From NCBI GenBank assembly GCA_021234155.1, contig JAJEKV010000056.1, forward strand, positions 4,718,356-4,782,355: 64,000 bases of DNA, written 5' to 3'. The DNA comes from Isoetes taiwanensis. Its lineage: Eukaryota > Streptophyta > Lycopodiopsida > Isoetales > Isoetaceae. The translations under genes were made by a program, and so were the position numbers. Of the stretch, positions 10,956-21,840 are shown in pieces. Each line of letters begins with the position of its first letter. Position 1 is the stretch's first letter. The notes under the pieces are model-generated. The model saw nothing but the letters and a program-made list of their open reading frames with translations. It did not search any database and had not been told where the DNA came from.

Positions 10956-12313
10956 CGCCTTCCTCCTCCTCCCTTGCTCTTTGTTCGTATGGACTGCCCG
11001 ACTCTACAACAAAGGGTACGGATGGTGAGCATTGGGACCCTGCAGTTCCCTTTGATGTACTTCACCCTTATTTGCTCCAGCAGGTGGATCTCATCCACAA
11101 CATCCAAGCGCATCCAGACTATGCAAGTTTTCTTCAGTTTTTCCACGAGGAGATTGTGCCTGCATGCATCTTCAACGAAGCAGACTCCCAGCTCTACCTT
11201 GACATCCACACCTTGATGGAGATGTTGGGAGATGATGACCATGCCCGCAATGTTCTTAAGGGCATTAGGAGAAGAGGAATCGACCTTCCTATTGTCACTA
11301 TAGACCGCGAGCTCTGTTTTGAGGCTCGTTTTGCACTGGCGATCATCATGGACCAGTACATAGAGGATGAACAGATACCTGCAGAGCAGTCTACCATGCC
11401 AGTACCCCCTGATCCGGAGGACGATGAAGTCGTCGACGAGCAGGATTTTGCACGATGGAAAGAGCTGGTTACGGAGGCACCGACGGGTCATGATAAAGCC
11501 CTGAAGCTTGAGGGGCTAGATCTTCTCCCCACCATACTCTTGAACAACCAGGAGTATCTCATTTTGGAGGATATCATGTGGGCTTACCGCGTCATCGCCG
11601 ATATGCGGGGTCGGCGAAAGATAGAAGTCCTATATGACCTTGCAGAGTTCTGCCAAGATGACTTCGTCGACTTCACAACGCCTGTTGTGCATCCGCCGCA
11701 AGCCCAAGGTTGGTTTGCATTCCATCTAGAGGAGATAGAGCCCGTTGAGACCCTTTTGTCTCTCCGGCAGTTCATTATGACCGATGATCCTGAGGAGCAG
11801 TTTGCGGCCCTCATGCGACCTCCTCCTGCAAGTCAGCCATTGGAGATTACTATGGCAGAGGTCGACCAGGGTGAGGAAGACCTTTGTGATGCAAAGATGC
11901 GTCTTCGGGATGAAAAGGAAGAGGCCGAGCAGGAGAGAATACCCATCAACTTCGAAAAGGAGACAGAGACCTCAAGGAATCCACAGATTAAGGCAATGGG
12001 CAATCACTTGACCGGATTTTTCCTTTCTGCCTTCCGACAAGGTGAGGTTCTTTTCTTCTCCAAGTATTTGGGGCCTTCATCTGAAGCATCTTGGTGGGCA
12101 CTTCGTGCATTATCCACCTTGGCGGGCCACAAGAAGATTGATTATCATGCCACCACTATCACGTTGATTCGACAGGATCTTGCTATAGTGGCATTGGGGG
12201 ACGTGGCGGGCTGCGCTAATATGCGTCTCCTTGTCGCGGCACCTCTGGCTACTTGCCTACCACTGGATGCAGCAGCTCGAGCCGCCCTCTCTGCTAGTCC
12301 AGCACCACCTTAA
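10956..12313 (+). CDS. Unknown retroelement ORF, second 5' coding block
   Basis: The frame is open from 10919 to 12313 (about 465 codons), but the first in-frame ATG is only near 11213. Coding character (DSTTKGTDGEHWDPAVPFDV onward) begins well before that. An ATG at 10989 is in another frame. The simplest explanation is an upstream exon spliced in at the TTCAG ending at 10955, or a small indel near 11000. The product is acidic and rich in leucine and hydrophobic helices (LLQQVDLIHNIQAHPDYASF), with charged low-complexity near its end (RLRDEKEEAEQER). I recognise no family. A good splice donor CAAG|GTGAGG after 12041 could end the exon there. Beyond it the frame (to ASPAPP) looks less constrained and may be intron read-through. 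Confidence 0.6.
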
Positions 12314-12594
12314 TGCGCTACCGGCCGCCTCCTCAGCCTATGGAGGAAGATGAGAAACCTAGTTCTTAAATATGTCTTGACAATTATAGATCTTTGTATT
12401 GCCTACCAATGTAATTTTTGATTGGCATTTTCAATGAGCCATCACATGGTAGATAGATGTACTATTTTCTTATGTTTCATTGTATTGTTGAATACAATTA
12501 AATTGTCTTTTTCCTACAATACTTGTCTCTCTCTGTTAGAGTTGAACTATAAGGAATCATTCTGTATTGTACATTCATCCTTGCCGTCTTACAG
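12042..12594 (+). other. Predicted intron between second and third 5' coding blocks
   Basis: The donor is CAAG|GTGAGG at 12041/12042 and the acceptor is GTCTTACAG|ACGATG at 12594/12595. Both interrupt the codon after its first base, so the reading frames on either side join without a shift (CGA CAA G + AC GAT GAA). The acceptor has a T-rich tract upstream. This is a prediction from motifs only; no transcript is available. Confidence 0.5.
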
Positions 12595-13055
12595 ACGATG
12601 AAGTGGAAGAGAACGAAGATGAAATACCTGAAGAACTGCGAGGTGAGGACCAGCTACCACCGGAGCAGGGCTATGACGAAGAGGATGGAGAGTATGAGGA
12701 AGATCATGACAATTATGAGGAAGAAGACCTGGAGGATGAAGGAGAGCCCTACGACCCAATTAAGGGTTTTGAGATTGTCAATATCCTCCGTGAACATGCC
12801 TTTGAGCACCTAGAACAGACACTCCGTCATACGTGGAACTATTGGGATATGACGAAGCACGAGGCCTTTGCTGACGCTAATGATCATCTCTGGCAGATCT
12901 TCTACGCACTTCGAGACCTCTTCAACTTGTTGATCATTAGTCTTACTTTGGATTACCAATATGTGATCATACAGGCGTGGGCTCGCTATAAAGTAGTCAG
13001 GGCAGTGCGGGAGAGTATTCGTTACTCCATTCTGTACCCCTTCACGCAGCCCTAG
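12595..13055 (+). CDS. Unknown retroelement ORF with long acidic tract
   Basis: The frame begins right after a 3' splice-like site and has no ATG for most of its length, so it probably continues an upstream exon. The first ~50 residues are almost entirely Asp, Glu, Tyr, Asn and Gly (DDEVEENEDE, EEDGEYEEDHDNYEEEDLED). A ~90-residue helical part follows (GFEIVNILREHAFEHLEQTL ... YKVVRAVRESIRYSI), ending in a TAG at 13053-13055. Long acidic tracts are common in histone chaperones and nuclear proteins but are not specific. I recognise no domain. Its place in the same element as an H3-like protein makes a histone-binding role worth testing, but this is inference. Confidence 0.6.
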
Positions 13056-13305
13056 GCCTCATCTCCACAGTCTCTTCATAGCTACGCGTGTGTTTGTTTG
13101 GAATTGTCTCATGTATACTCATCAGTTTTGTACTATACGGTCTCAAGTTTTGTTAAAACACTCCTTTGATGTAACCATGACTTTGTCTTCGTAATACAAC
13201 TGTTCTCTTCAATTCTGTTTTGTTGTGATGTTATTGTTATTGGCTGTCTACTTCTTGTTATCACAAGTGGGATGAGTTGCTTATATTTCTCTTCTTCCTG
13301 TTTAG
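13056..13305 (+). other. Noncoding spacer before gag, ending in a 3' splice-like site
   Basis: T-rich sequence follows the stop of the acidic ORF. It ends TCTTCTTCCTGTTTAG at 13305, directly before the coding block of gag. The acceptor is in the same phase as those at 10955 and 12594. An ATG at 13272 is in the gag frame inside this spacer, so an unspliced start is also possible. Confidence 0.45.
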
Positions 13306-15869
13306 ACGGTGCACGCCCATGGGTGACACCCGTGCAACCGGGCCGTCTTACCCCGGAACAGGAACTTATGATTATGAAACGCCAGCTCACCGAGCTCCAA
13401 GCCTATGTGTTAAACACAAACCCTCCGCAGTTCGCACCTGAAAATGGACCGGAGTTACCGCCAGTACCGCCGAGTCCACCATCCGAGCAGCCACCCGCAC
13501 CGGAACCAGCACCAGTGCCTGTGCAGAAGAAGCACCATGCTAAGCGACGTAGAAGTTCTTCCCGCAAGAGTGCCATGTCTTCACAGACCGACACCTCTGA
13601 GTCTTCGGAGTCATCCATCTCGTCAGGTCACCATGCCAAGAAGGATAAGGAATACCGCAAGACCGTGGACACAGCCATTACAAGCATATGGAAGAATAGG
13701 AAGTTAGCCCAGTTTGATGGGAAATCCAGGGGAGGTCTTAATGCGGAGTCTTGGTTAGACGAGATTAAAGAATTTGGATAATCATATGGTATGACCGAGA
13801 AGGATACAGGAAAGGTTGCCACCACCAACCTCACAGGTGCAGCTAGGATTTGGTGGAAAGGTTATGCTAGAGCTAAACATCTAGACAGGAGCAGATGCAA
13901 GTTTAAGAAGTTTGCAAAGGCTTTTAAGTCGCACTATGTGCCTCGTGCGCACAAGTGCCAACAGATACAGACTTTCTACAGGTTGGAGCAGAAGGGCATG
14001 TCAGTTCAAGCCTACACTGACGAATTCATGCGCTTGAGGCTATATGTGCCGGGTATGAATGAGAAGAGGGCAGTGGAAGGATATATTGAAGGGTTGGCAC
14101 CATCAATTAAAAGAATGGTTAAAGCCATAGACCCGAAATCTGTTGCAGAGGCTGAGGCTAAGGCATTAAGCCTCGAGAAGGACATACCAAAGAACCAGTA
14201 TCAGCGTCCCGCCTCCTATTCTCAGCCTCGCCCTTATACACCGTATAAGCCTCGTTCTCCAAGTCCGGGAACCCCTCAGCAAAATTCCAATGGGCGACAG
14301 GATAAGAAAGTCACCTTCAACGTGCCAGATAAGCCCAATAATATGGGTAGCTCCACTCGGGACCTCTTCCGCTCTATTCCCAAAGAGGCTCAAGCACAGC
14401 TCCGCAAGGATAAGGCATGTTTCAGGTGTATGCGGCCCGGGCACATGATGCAGAACTGCCCTTATGTCACACAAACTGCTCAGCTGGCCATGGCCGACCT
14501 CGACTGGGACGATCTCGAGTCTTCACCACCTGTTGACGAGGAGGCTCACGAGTACATTCACGGTGCGTCTCATATTATTGAAACCGGCAATGCTGAAAGT
14601 CAGCCTGCCGTTATTTCTGCTATAGGCCAGGTAGACAGTAAACCTTTTGTTATTCTTATGGATACGGGTAGTACCCATAATTTTGCTTCTCCCCGAATGG
14701 CCCAAGTATTGAAATTTGAGACCTTGAGATCCAGACCGAGACCAGTGACTTTAGCCAGTGGTAAAATCCGACATACAAATGGCCGTCATATTAACCTCAA
14801 TATGCAGCTGCCAGGTGCTCCAGTTGCATTGGGTGCCGAGTTAATGGATATCGGCAAGTATGATCTTATTGTTGGCATGGAATTCTTGGCATCTGCTAAA
14901 GCCAATATAGACTGCGAGAAACGGGAAGTGACCTTCAATGCAGCTAATGGAGCCCGAGTAACTATAAAAGGTGATCCATTAAACCCCATTATGAAGTCCA
15001 TGTCTATCAGGCAATTAGATAAAGCTTTACGCAAGGATAAGGTACTTTGCGTTATCAGACTTGCCTCCATTAAGTCAGATGCTAAGCAGAAGCAGGTAGT
15101 CGATGCATTGCCAGAGAACATTGCCAATCTTCTCAGGGAATTTAAGGATCTCTTTCCAGATGAGATCCAGAAACTTCCTCCTTTCAGAGGGGTGGAATAT
15201 GAGATAGCTTTGGAACCAGGTACTAAGCCTACCAGTAAGGTGCCATACCGCATGAGTCCCCCTGAGTTGGTTGAGCTTAAGAAGCAACTCCAGGAGCTAT
15301 TGAACCTAGGTTTCATTCGACCTAGTGTTTCACCTTTTGGCGCGCCTATTCTCTTTGTTAAGAAGAAGGATGGCTCCATGAGGATGTGTATTGACTATCG
15401 GCAGCTCAACAAGCATACGATAAAAAATCGCTATGCTTTACCTAGAGCAGATGACCTTATGGACCAGTTGCAAGGGGCCAAATACTTCTCAAAAATTGAC
15501 TTACACTCTCGGTATCACCAGGAGGACATCCATAAATCTGCTTTTCGTACTAGATACGGGCATTATGAATTTATAGTTATGCCTTTTGGTTTAACTAATG
15601 CCCCCGCAACTTTTATGCGGTTGATGAATGATGTCTTCCAACAATACTTGGATGATTTCGTTGTCATTTTCTTTGACGACATTCTCATCTATAGTAAGAC
15701 CCTTGAGGAGCATGAGAAGCACCTTCGGATGGCCTTGCAGAAGCTAAGACGTCACCAGCTCTTTGCAAAGTTCTCTATTAAGTGCAATGCAAGTTTGCCA
15801 CACCTAAGGTGGATTATCTGGGGCATGCAATTTCAGCCGAGGGAATTGCTACAGATCCAGCAAAGATAG
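13272..15869 (+). pseudogene. gag-pol: gag-protease-RT of the chromovirus (one stop, C-terminal frameshift)
   Basis: One frame runs through Gag, protease and most of RT, with a single TAA at 13779-13781. The N-terminal part is proline- and serine-rich (PPVPPSPPSEQPPAPEPAP, KKHHAKRRRSSSRKS). The Gag core contains [12 protein letters not shown] and [20 protein letters not shown], typical of Ty3/gypsy Gag. The zinc knuckle [14 protein letters not shown] (CX2CX4HX4C) is at 14418-14459. The aspartic protease has its DTGS at 14661. RT shows [45 protein letters not shown] and the catalytic FFDDIL (Asp pair at 15675-15680). After about 15780 the homology moves to another frame, so the last residues of this frame are not genuine. 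The 13272 start may be an intronic ATG; splicing to 13306 is the alternative. Confidence 0.9.
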
Positions 15870-16698
15870 AGACAGTCAAGGATTGGCCCATCCCGGGTAA
15901 TGTTTCAGAGGTCAGGAGTTTTTTGGGCTTGGTAGGATATTACCGGAAGTTTGTCAAGGATTTTGCCAAAATTGCAGCGCCTCTCACCGACCTTACAAAG
16001 CATGAGAAAGTCAAGGATTGGGTCAAACACTGGAAGGCAAAGGTCCAGGTAAGTTTTCAGAAACTCAAGGATGCTTTGACGTCAGCACCAGTCCTCATGT
16101 TACCGGACCCAGAGAAGGATAAGCTAGTAGCAACGGATGCCAGTAAAATTGCTACGGGGGAGTCCTAATGCAGGAAGAGAGGGTTATTGCCTATGATTCT
16201 AAGAAGATGAATGAAACCGAACAACGATACCCTACCCATGATCAGGAATTGTTAGCAGTTGTCTGCACTTTGCGTATATGGAGACACTACCTTCTTGGTA
16301 GGAGATTCCAGCTGGATATGGATCACTAGAGTCTCCGTTATCTTTCTACCCAGCCAAATCTCAATCTCCGTCAGAGAAGATGGATGGAGTTTCTTGAGGA
16401 ATATGATTTTGAGATTATGTATAAGCCAGGTAAGCACAATGTGGTTGCGGATGCTTTGTCACGCCATCCCTTGGTAACCCGAACCCATTGTAATGCGATT
16501 TCCACGCTCATCAGTGAGTTTGGGAAGCAAATAGAGCAGACCTTGGCCACAGATCCCGAATTCCGTGAAGTGTGCAGCAGTTTAGCCAAGGAGGCACGAA
16601 CAGATAAGGAGCGTGAGGCTTTCCGCTCTTATAAGAAGGAGGGCAATTTGCTTCATTACAAAGATAAGTTGTGTGTACCAGACTTCAGGAGTACGTAA
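15782..16698 (+). pseudogene. pol: RT thumb/connection and RNase H of the chromovirus, broken
   Basis: The frame 15782-16168 gives [18 protein letters not shown] and FLGLVGYYRKFVKDFAKIAA, the RT connection and the start of RNase H (VATDASKIATG). A frameshift near 16158 leads into VIAYDSKKMNETEQRYPTHD. A TAG at 16327-16329 then interrupts the DH-SLRYL motif. RNase H resumes in the frame 16384-16698 with [20 protein letters not shown] and [10 protein letters not shown]. RNase H removes the RNA template during reverse transcription. With three breaks this copy cannot make an active enzyme unless the breaks are base-calling errors. Confidence 0.88.
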
Positions 16699-16739
16699 GC
16701 TCAATTTTTCATGATACACACAACACCCTATATATTTGG

Positions 16740-17907
16740 ACATGCGGGGTTTCATGAAGACCTAAGATTCGCTCCAGCTACTATTGGCCACGTATGAAGA
16801 AGGACATTGCCAGATACATTAAGCAATGTCAAGTGTGTCAGCAGACCAAGGCCGAGCAATTAAGGATTCCAAGAGAATTGCACTCTCTGGATGTGGCCAA
16901 TGCCAAATGGGAAGTGATAACCATGGATTTCATTGTGTGCCTTCCACGTACCCACCGTGGATATGATGCCTTAATGGTAGTGGTCGACAAGTTGTCGAAA
17001 ATGGCTCATTTCTTGCCATGTCGTACCACAGATACAACCCTGGACACAGCTTTGCTGTTCACAAAAGGAAATCTTCAGATTACACAGGATGCCACGAGTC
17101 ATAGTATCCGACAGGGACCCCAAGTTTGTAAGTGCATTCTGGAAAGATTTCTTTGCCACCATCCAGACCAAGCTTGCTATGAGTACAGCATATCATCCTC
17201 AGACGGATGGACAGACAGAGCGCACCAACCGCATTATAGAGGATATGTTGCGAAGTTATGTGTGGAGTAAGCAATCTCAGTGGGCTGACTATATTTATTT
17301 AGTAGAGTTTGCCTATAACAGCATGAAACAGGAGTCTTCTAGAATGTCTCCCTTCATGATAAATTATGGTTATCAATGCCTCACTCCAGACACATGGCAT
17401 AATCCCATTTTTAAGGTGGAGGTTTCTCAACAACTCCTCTTGGAAATGCAAGCTTTGGTTGAGGAAGTGCGTGGGTATTTATTGGCTGCACGTAGTCGTC
17501 AGAAAAGTGTGGCTGATAAGCACAGGACCCAACGACTTTTTCAGGTGGGCGATTCAGTTTGGCTCAAGATTAAGGTTAAGCAAGCCAAGTTTAAGATTGG
17601 TAACTGCAAGAAACTGGCACCCAGATGGGCTGGGCCGTTCAAGATCATTGAACGTGTTGGAGAGCAGGTATATCGGTTGGATTTGCCACCCCGCTTGAAA
17701 ATCCACAAGGTCTTTCACGTCAGTCTTCTCAAGCAGCATACTCAAGATCTAGAGGAGATCTTAGATACACCCACCCTCCTTGAAATGACAGAAGAGCATC
17801 TAGAAATAGTGCCTGAAGTTCTTCTTGATCGAGCCTATAAGCAAACCAGAAGGACTCAAATGCTGCAATATTTGGTTAAGTGGATTACAAGATGCATTAC
17901 AAAGTAA
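16740..17907 (+). pseudogene. pol: Integrase with truncated chromodomain
   Basis: The HHCC zinc domain appears as HAGFHEDLR and CQVCQQTK (16740-16850). The catalytic core has WEVITMDFIVCLPRTHRGYD, then, after a frameshift near 17080, MPRVIVSDRDPKFVSAFWKD and YHPQTDGQTERTNRIIEDML. The C-terminal GPF/Y-like module is present (PRWAGPFKIIERVG, YRLDLPPRLKIHKVFHVSLL). It ends in the first strands of a chromodomain (VPEVLLDRAYKQTRRTQMLQ, YLVKW) and breaks off at about 17884, where unrelated residues lead to a stop. Chromodomains of chromoviruses direct integration to methylated-H3 chromatin. The loss of the rest of the domain and of the 3' LTR marks a deletion or rearrangement boundary. Confidence 0.88.
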
Positions 17908-19855
17908 GGTTATGTTGCAAAAACTTGACAATGGTTCAAATTCAAGAAGCATCCAATACCATTTTCAAATGCAACAAATGGGTTTTTCTAGATAATTCTC
18001 TATAAAAAGAAGTCTTTGAAGACAAATAGATTTCTCAATTGTTTGCTTATGAAGAGGAAATTTGGCACAACATCAATTGATGAGTAGTTACAATGGCAAG
18101 ACATTCGAAGCAATAGTTGGCGTTTGAATCAAGGAATTTTGTCCTGCCGGGATAATCTTCTGCAAATTTAATTCTCCTGAATGACAGCAAACCTGCTTAA
18201 TTCTCATTCATTATATATTCTATGGTCTAAGAAGCCCCTGCCTGCAATAGAAACATGTTAAGAATACAAAAACCATATATATTGCAATCTCAGACATAAT
18301 AAAGCACAGAATTTGAAACAGAGGCAAATATGTATCTCATTTTCTATAGAATAAATCTCTCATGGCTATACAACAGAACATTATATGAGAAATGCCAACA
18401 CCTAGTCTGCAATAAAATAGGTGCCATTAGCTGCATAATCCAAAACGTGCCCAATGCATTCACGCTAAAATGCATTGAATTATATACATATGAAGTAGAT
18501 GGATCACTCCATAGCTATGAAATGCTTATGATGAGATTCCTGACATCATGATTCTAGGAGACCAACTTGTGTATGCATTCGCATGTATAAGTGTACTCAT
18601 GCTTTTAACATGTGCCAAAATGCTAAAAGTTCTCTTAAACTTTCACCTCCATCATCTAAGCATCTCAGGACACAGTTATTTTTCGTGAGTTTTCCACCCA
18701 TTGTGCACGAAGAAAAATCCTAAATAACAAACTAAAGGCTGATTTGCATGGAAAAAGCTTTTACCATGAAACTTAGTAATGCCCTTTAGATATTGAAGCT
18801 AGGCACTGGTTTTGGAGTCCCTTCAAATAACACATTCATAATCCTGCAAAAAAACATGGTTTAGAGATAGAAACATGTAGAACTATCTTACAAATACAAA
18901 TGTTCTGTGTAATGCATACATCAAACGGGAATTCTAGTGCAAAAAAACAATACTTCTACCTTAACATTGTTATCATCTGCTTGCTTGACATCATTACAGT
19001 CAGCTTCTAGAAATAGAAAATCCTGCAAACATAACATTTAGCATTATTATGTCACCTACTTCTAACAAAAATGCTGGTTTATCGTATATCTTGGGATAAT
19101 ATGGTAGAGAATGATCTCTAACACAAATAGCCGAAGACATATAGAATGCATGATGAATAACGAAAGTGCAATATGAGAACAAATAAAAAACCAAAAAAAA
19201 TAATCAACAAAGAAAGAAAGTCATTCAAAACATTATTATAAACATGGATATTAACCATCTCACCAATATATAATCTATGGCTCAACATATACGTATAACA
19301 ATTTATATAACAATTTACTAATAATGTCATCGATTCGCGTAGCGGATCTCCATTCTGCATGCATGCATTGCATGCGTCGCATGCATTTTTAGGCCATTCA
19401 TTAGGTTCATTGATGACTTGTGAGGAAGTTAGGGGGTTCCTCGTATAACCATTGAATGATACATAAAGCCAATTCAGGGCTAGGCCCTATTGATGCCAAG
19501 TGGTTGTTGACATGTTGAACCACTTAGTGGCCTAATAATGTTGACATGGTGACCTCATGAAATGCCAACATGTTAACAACCATGTCCAATAACGTCACCA
19601 TGGTGGAATGGATGCAAAACTATGATGTTGATTTGCATAAGGCCATTTGACCGTTTCAGAAATGAAGATTTTCGCACTTATCAAATATTTCATGTTCAAA
19701 ATAGCATGTATCATTGAGCATTTTTAGTTTGCTTCAGGGACCTTCCAATATTGCAAGGCTTGAAAAAACCATCTATTAAAGCTTGTTCGCAGGCTAGAGA
19801 AAGTGAACTCTCAGTCTTAAAATAAAAATCCCTTTATCATAACATATATATGTTC
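17908..19855. other. AT-rich intergenic DNA, no recognised gene
   Basis: No coding sequence, LTR or tRNA is evident. A GCATGC-rich patch lies at 19355-19386, and the words TTGACATG/CATGTTGA recur at 19505-19600. The 3' LTR of the preceding chromovirus is not here. Confidence 0.5.
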
Positions 19856-19875
19856 TTATGTTTGTCCTCCTGAAT

Positions 19876-20275
19876 CCGGCCGTTGATCCGAGATCCTACG
19901 GCTCACGTGGCTTTGGGACGTATCGTGCGGCCCGGATGGCTTGGGAGTTTGTGTATAGACTATATGTAAACGATCCTACAGTCCAGGTTGATTTGATCCT
20001 GATCGTCGGTCCGAGATCCTACGGCTCACGTTGCTTTGGGACATATCCTACGGTGCACGTGGCTTTTGGAATTATATGTAATCGATTATACGGTCCAGGT
20101 TCTTCTTGATCCTGATCGTCGATCCGAGATCTTACGACTCATGTGGCTTGGCACATATTCTACGGTGCACATGACTTTGGGAATTATATATAATAGATCC
20201 TATGGCTCATGTTGCTTTAATTATTCTCATGTGGTGAGATCTCGATCCTTGATCGGGTCCAAGATCCTACGGCCC
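19876..20275. repeat. Tandem repeat, ~115-130 bp unit, three copies plus partial
   Basis: Each copy begins near GATCCGAGATCCTACGGCTC (19886, 20009, 20121) and continues with a CACGTGGCTTTGGGA-like segment, TACGGTGCACGTG and AATTATATGTAATCGAT. A partial fourth start is visible near 20255. The copies are 80-90 percent alike by eye. CACGTG E-box-like cores recur in the units. Function is unknown. Confidence 0.8.
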
Positions 20276-20394
20276 AAGTTGAATGCTCATCCCTTAGGAA
20301 AAGGCAGGGATAGGTTCTGTACGTACAAAATTCAAATTCCTGACGTATAAAGTCAAAAAATACGTATTTTTTAATAAAATACGTATTTAACGTA

Positions 20395-20600
20395 TTAAAA
20401 CCTCGCCGGCCGGAAAAAAAAATTTCGCGTACGCGAAAACAACGTGAAAGCATACGCGAAAATTTTTTTTCTGTACGCAAAATGATGAAAACCGCGTCGC
20501 AAACGCGAAAAAACGCGAAACCTTCAATGATCGCGTGCTGACGCTGAAAAGTATTTTTTCGGCGACGCGATACAAAAGAATTCGCGTACGCAAAATTCAA
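20395..20600. other. CpG-rich patch with repeated CGCGAAAA / CGTACGC words
   Basis: In AT-rich surroundings, CGCGAAAA or TTTTCGCG-like words and CGTACGC recur at least ten times in about 200 bases. TTTCGCG resembles the core of E2F sites, but the density and phase suggest a decayed repeat or element end. No coding content is assigned. Confidence 0.45.
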
Positions 20601-20605
20601 AAAAA

Positions 20606-20655
20606 ATGGAGCTGTTTTTATAGTAAAGTAAAATTATTGATGTGAATTATTGGGG
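20606..20655. repeat. Direct repeat pair with 21182-21231
   Basis: TGGAGCTG[T/C]TTTTATAGT and AAAATTATTGATGTGAATTA occur here and again at 21182-21231. About 575 bases separate them, with only two or three mismatches. The repeats could bound a small duplicated or inserted segment. Confidence 0.6.
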
Positions 20656-20659
20656 TGGA

Positions 20660-21331
20660 CTGTAGTGCCATCATTGAGCGTATACAAGTATCATGTACTC
20701 GTACAGGTATGATTCTATCATGTACTCAGATTCTATACATCAACTAATATTCACTATGCTTATATTATATATATCCTTAACAGGTATACAGATCATCGAT
20801 GATTCACTCGTCATTGCTGCTTGACTAATATAGGTGTGATTGAAATTAAAGACAGCTTGCATAGTTCATAGGTACTCATGTCATTATTATATCCTTAGCA
20901 GATACAGATTCACTCATCATCAACATCAAAGCACGTGATGCTATTCAGCTCATAGATCTCCGATCGTAGAAGCCAATAAAGGTGGACCTTAACACGAGTG
21001 AGCTTCTTGCAAGCACTCGCAGGACCATCCGCTTTGGACCGCAGCCATGGATCAAGTTTGATACCATTTACGTAGCATTCACCACGCATCATTATAGCTA
21101 AGGTAGCACCCGGAAGGATCGGATGTTCTCTGGACGATCAGGCAAGGAAGCCATGGGAGATGAATGAGCTCTACCACCGGATGGAGCTGCTTTTATAGTG
21201 AAGTAAAATTATTGATGTGAATTATTGGTGTATGGAGCCATTATACGAGTACCATACAAGTATGTATATGATCCAATAATTTCTATGTATATACCATCAA
21301 TAATTTTGGTGGGTATATACCATCAATAACT
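20660..21331. other. Intergenic, no recognised gene
   Basis: Short repeats of GTACTC/TATACAAG words occur here (20690-20760 and 21240-21345, the latter with ACCATCAATAA twice). No gene is seen. Confidence 0.4.
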
Positions 21332-21637
21332 TTGGTGGGTATAAATATACATCAAATTGCCGAAAGTGCAAAGAACATTGGCCTCCGTCTAGCTATGACG
21401 TATTCTGGTCTTGAACGTGATTCTATCACTTGCAAGATGAATCATGAGGACTTCAAGCGGTGCCGCGAGCGAGATATACCGCTTGAAGACTGGCTCACCA
21501 CTGTTGCTCTCAATCCTCGCCATTATCCTGATCCCGTTGATGTTATCATCCATCTCCTGTGGAATAGGGAGTATCAAATGTTCATGATCGAAAGGAACTC
21601 TGGAGCGCCTTCTGCTAGTTCTGATCATTCAGAGTAA
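21332..21637 (+). CDS. Unknown small ORF (101 codons)
   Basis: An ATG-initiated frame with balanced composition encodes a mainly helical, charged product (HEDFKRCRERDIPLEDWLTT ... DVIIHLLWNREYQMFMIERN). I recognise no family. It may be an exon or fragment of a repeated gene, and no promoter or partner gene is evident. It is flanked by short TATACC repeats. Confidence that it is a real gene is low. Confidence 0.3.
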   Translation: MVGINIHQIAESAKNIGLRLAMTYSGLERDSITCKMNHEDFKRCRERDIPLEDWLTTVALNPRHYPDPVDVIIHLLWNREYQMFMIERNSGAPSASSDHSE

Positions 21638-21689
21638 TAGTAGAAGAATAATAGTACTTGTTATCTTATTGTAATCTGGTTGTGTTAGT

Positions 21690-21840
21690 ATATAACAGGT
21701 ATACATAACCTTTTGTAATACACATAACCATACTATATGTATTGAGGTATACTAGTATGCAACAGGTATACATAACATTTGTAATACACATAACCATACT
21801 ATAAGTATTGAGGTATACATAACCCTCCAAGGTATACTAT
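21690..21840. repeat. Two-copy tandem repeat (~80 bp) with GGTATACATAACC
   Basis: CAGGTATACATAAC, TTTGTAATACACATAACC and ATACTATA.GTATTGAGGTA occur twice in the same order. A third GGTATACATAACC follows. Confidence 0.75.

Larger units (their letters stand above)
7425..17907 (+). mobile_element. Ty3/gypsy chromovirus with extra 5' genes, 3' truncated
   Basis: The order is 5' LTR (7425-8979), PBS, leader, four extra coding blocks (9531-13055), gag with zinc knuckle, aspartic protease, reverse transcriptase, RNase H, integrase and the start of a chromodomain. The protein order PR-RT-RH-IN and the C-terminal chromodomain remnant place it among the chromoviruses of the Ty3/gypsy superfamily (Metaviridae). 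Homology stops at about 17884 inside the chromodomain. No 3' LTR is found in the following 6 kb. The pol part carries several frame breaks and stop codons, so this copy is not autonomous. The ~3.8 kb of extra coding sequence upstream of gag is not part of a standard plant chromovirus. Tat/Ogre elements carry an extra ORF at this position, but their RT belongs to a different lineage. Confidence 0.9.

Noticed and set aside
9531-13055. Extra 5' ORFs as the ORF1 of a Tat/Ogre element
   Set aside because: The position is similar, but the RT, integrase and chromodomain start are of chromovirus type, and Ogre ORF1 is not a histone. Not fully excluded for the 10956-12313 block.
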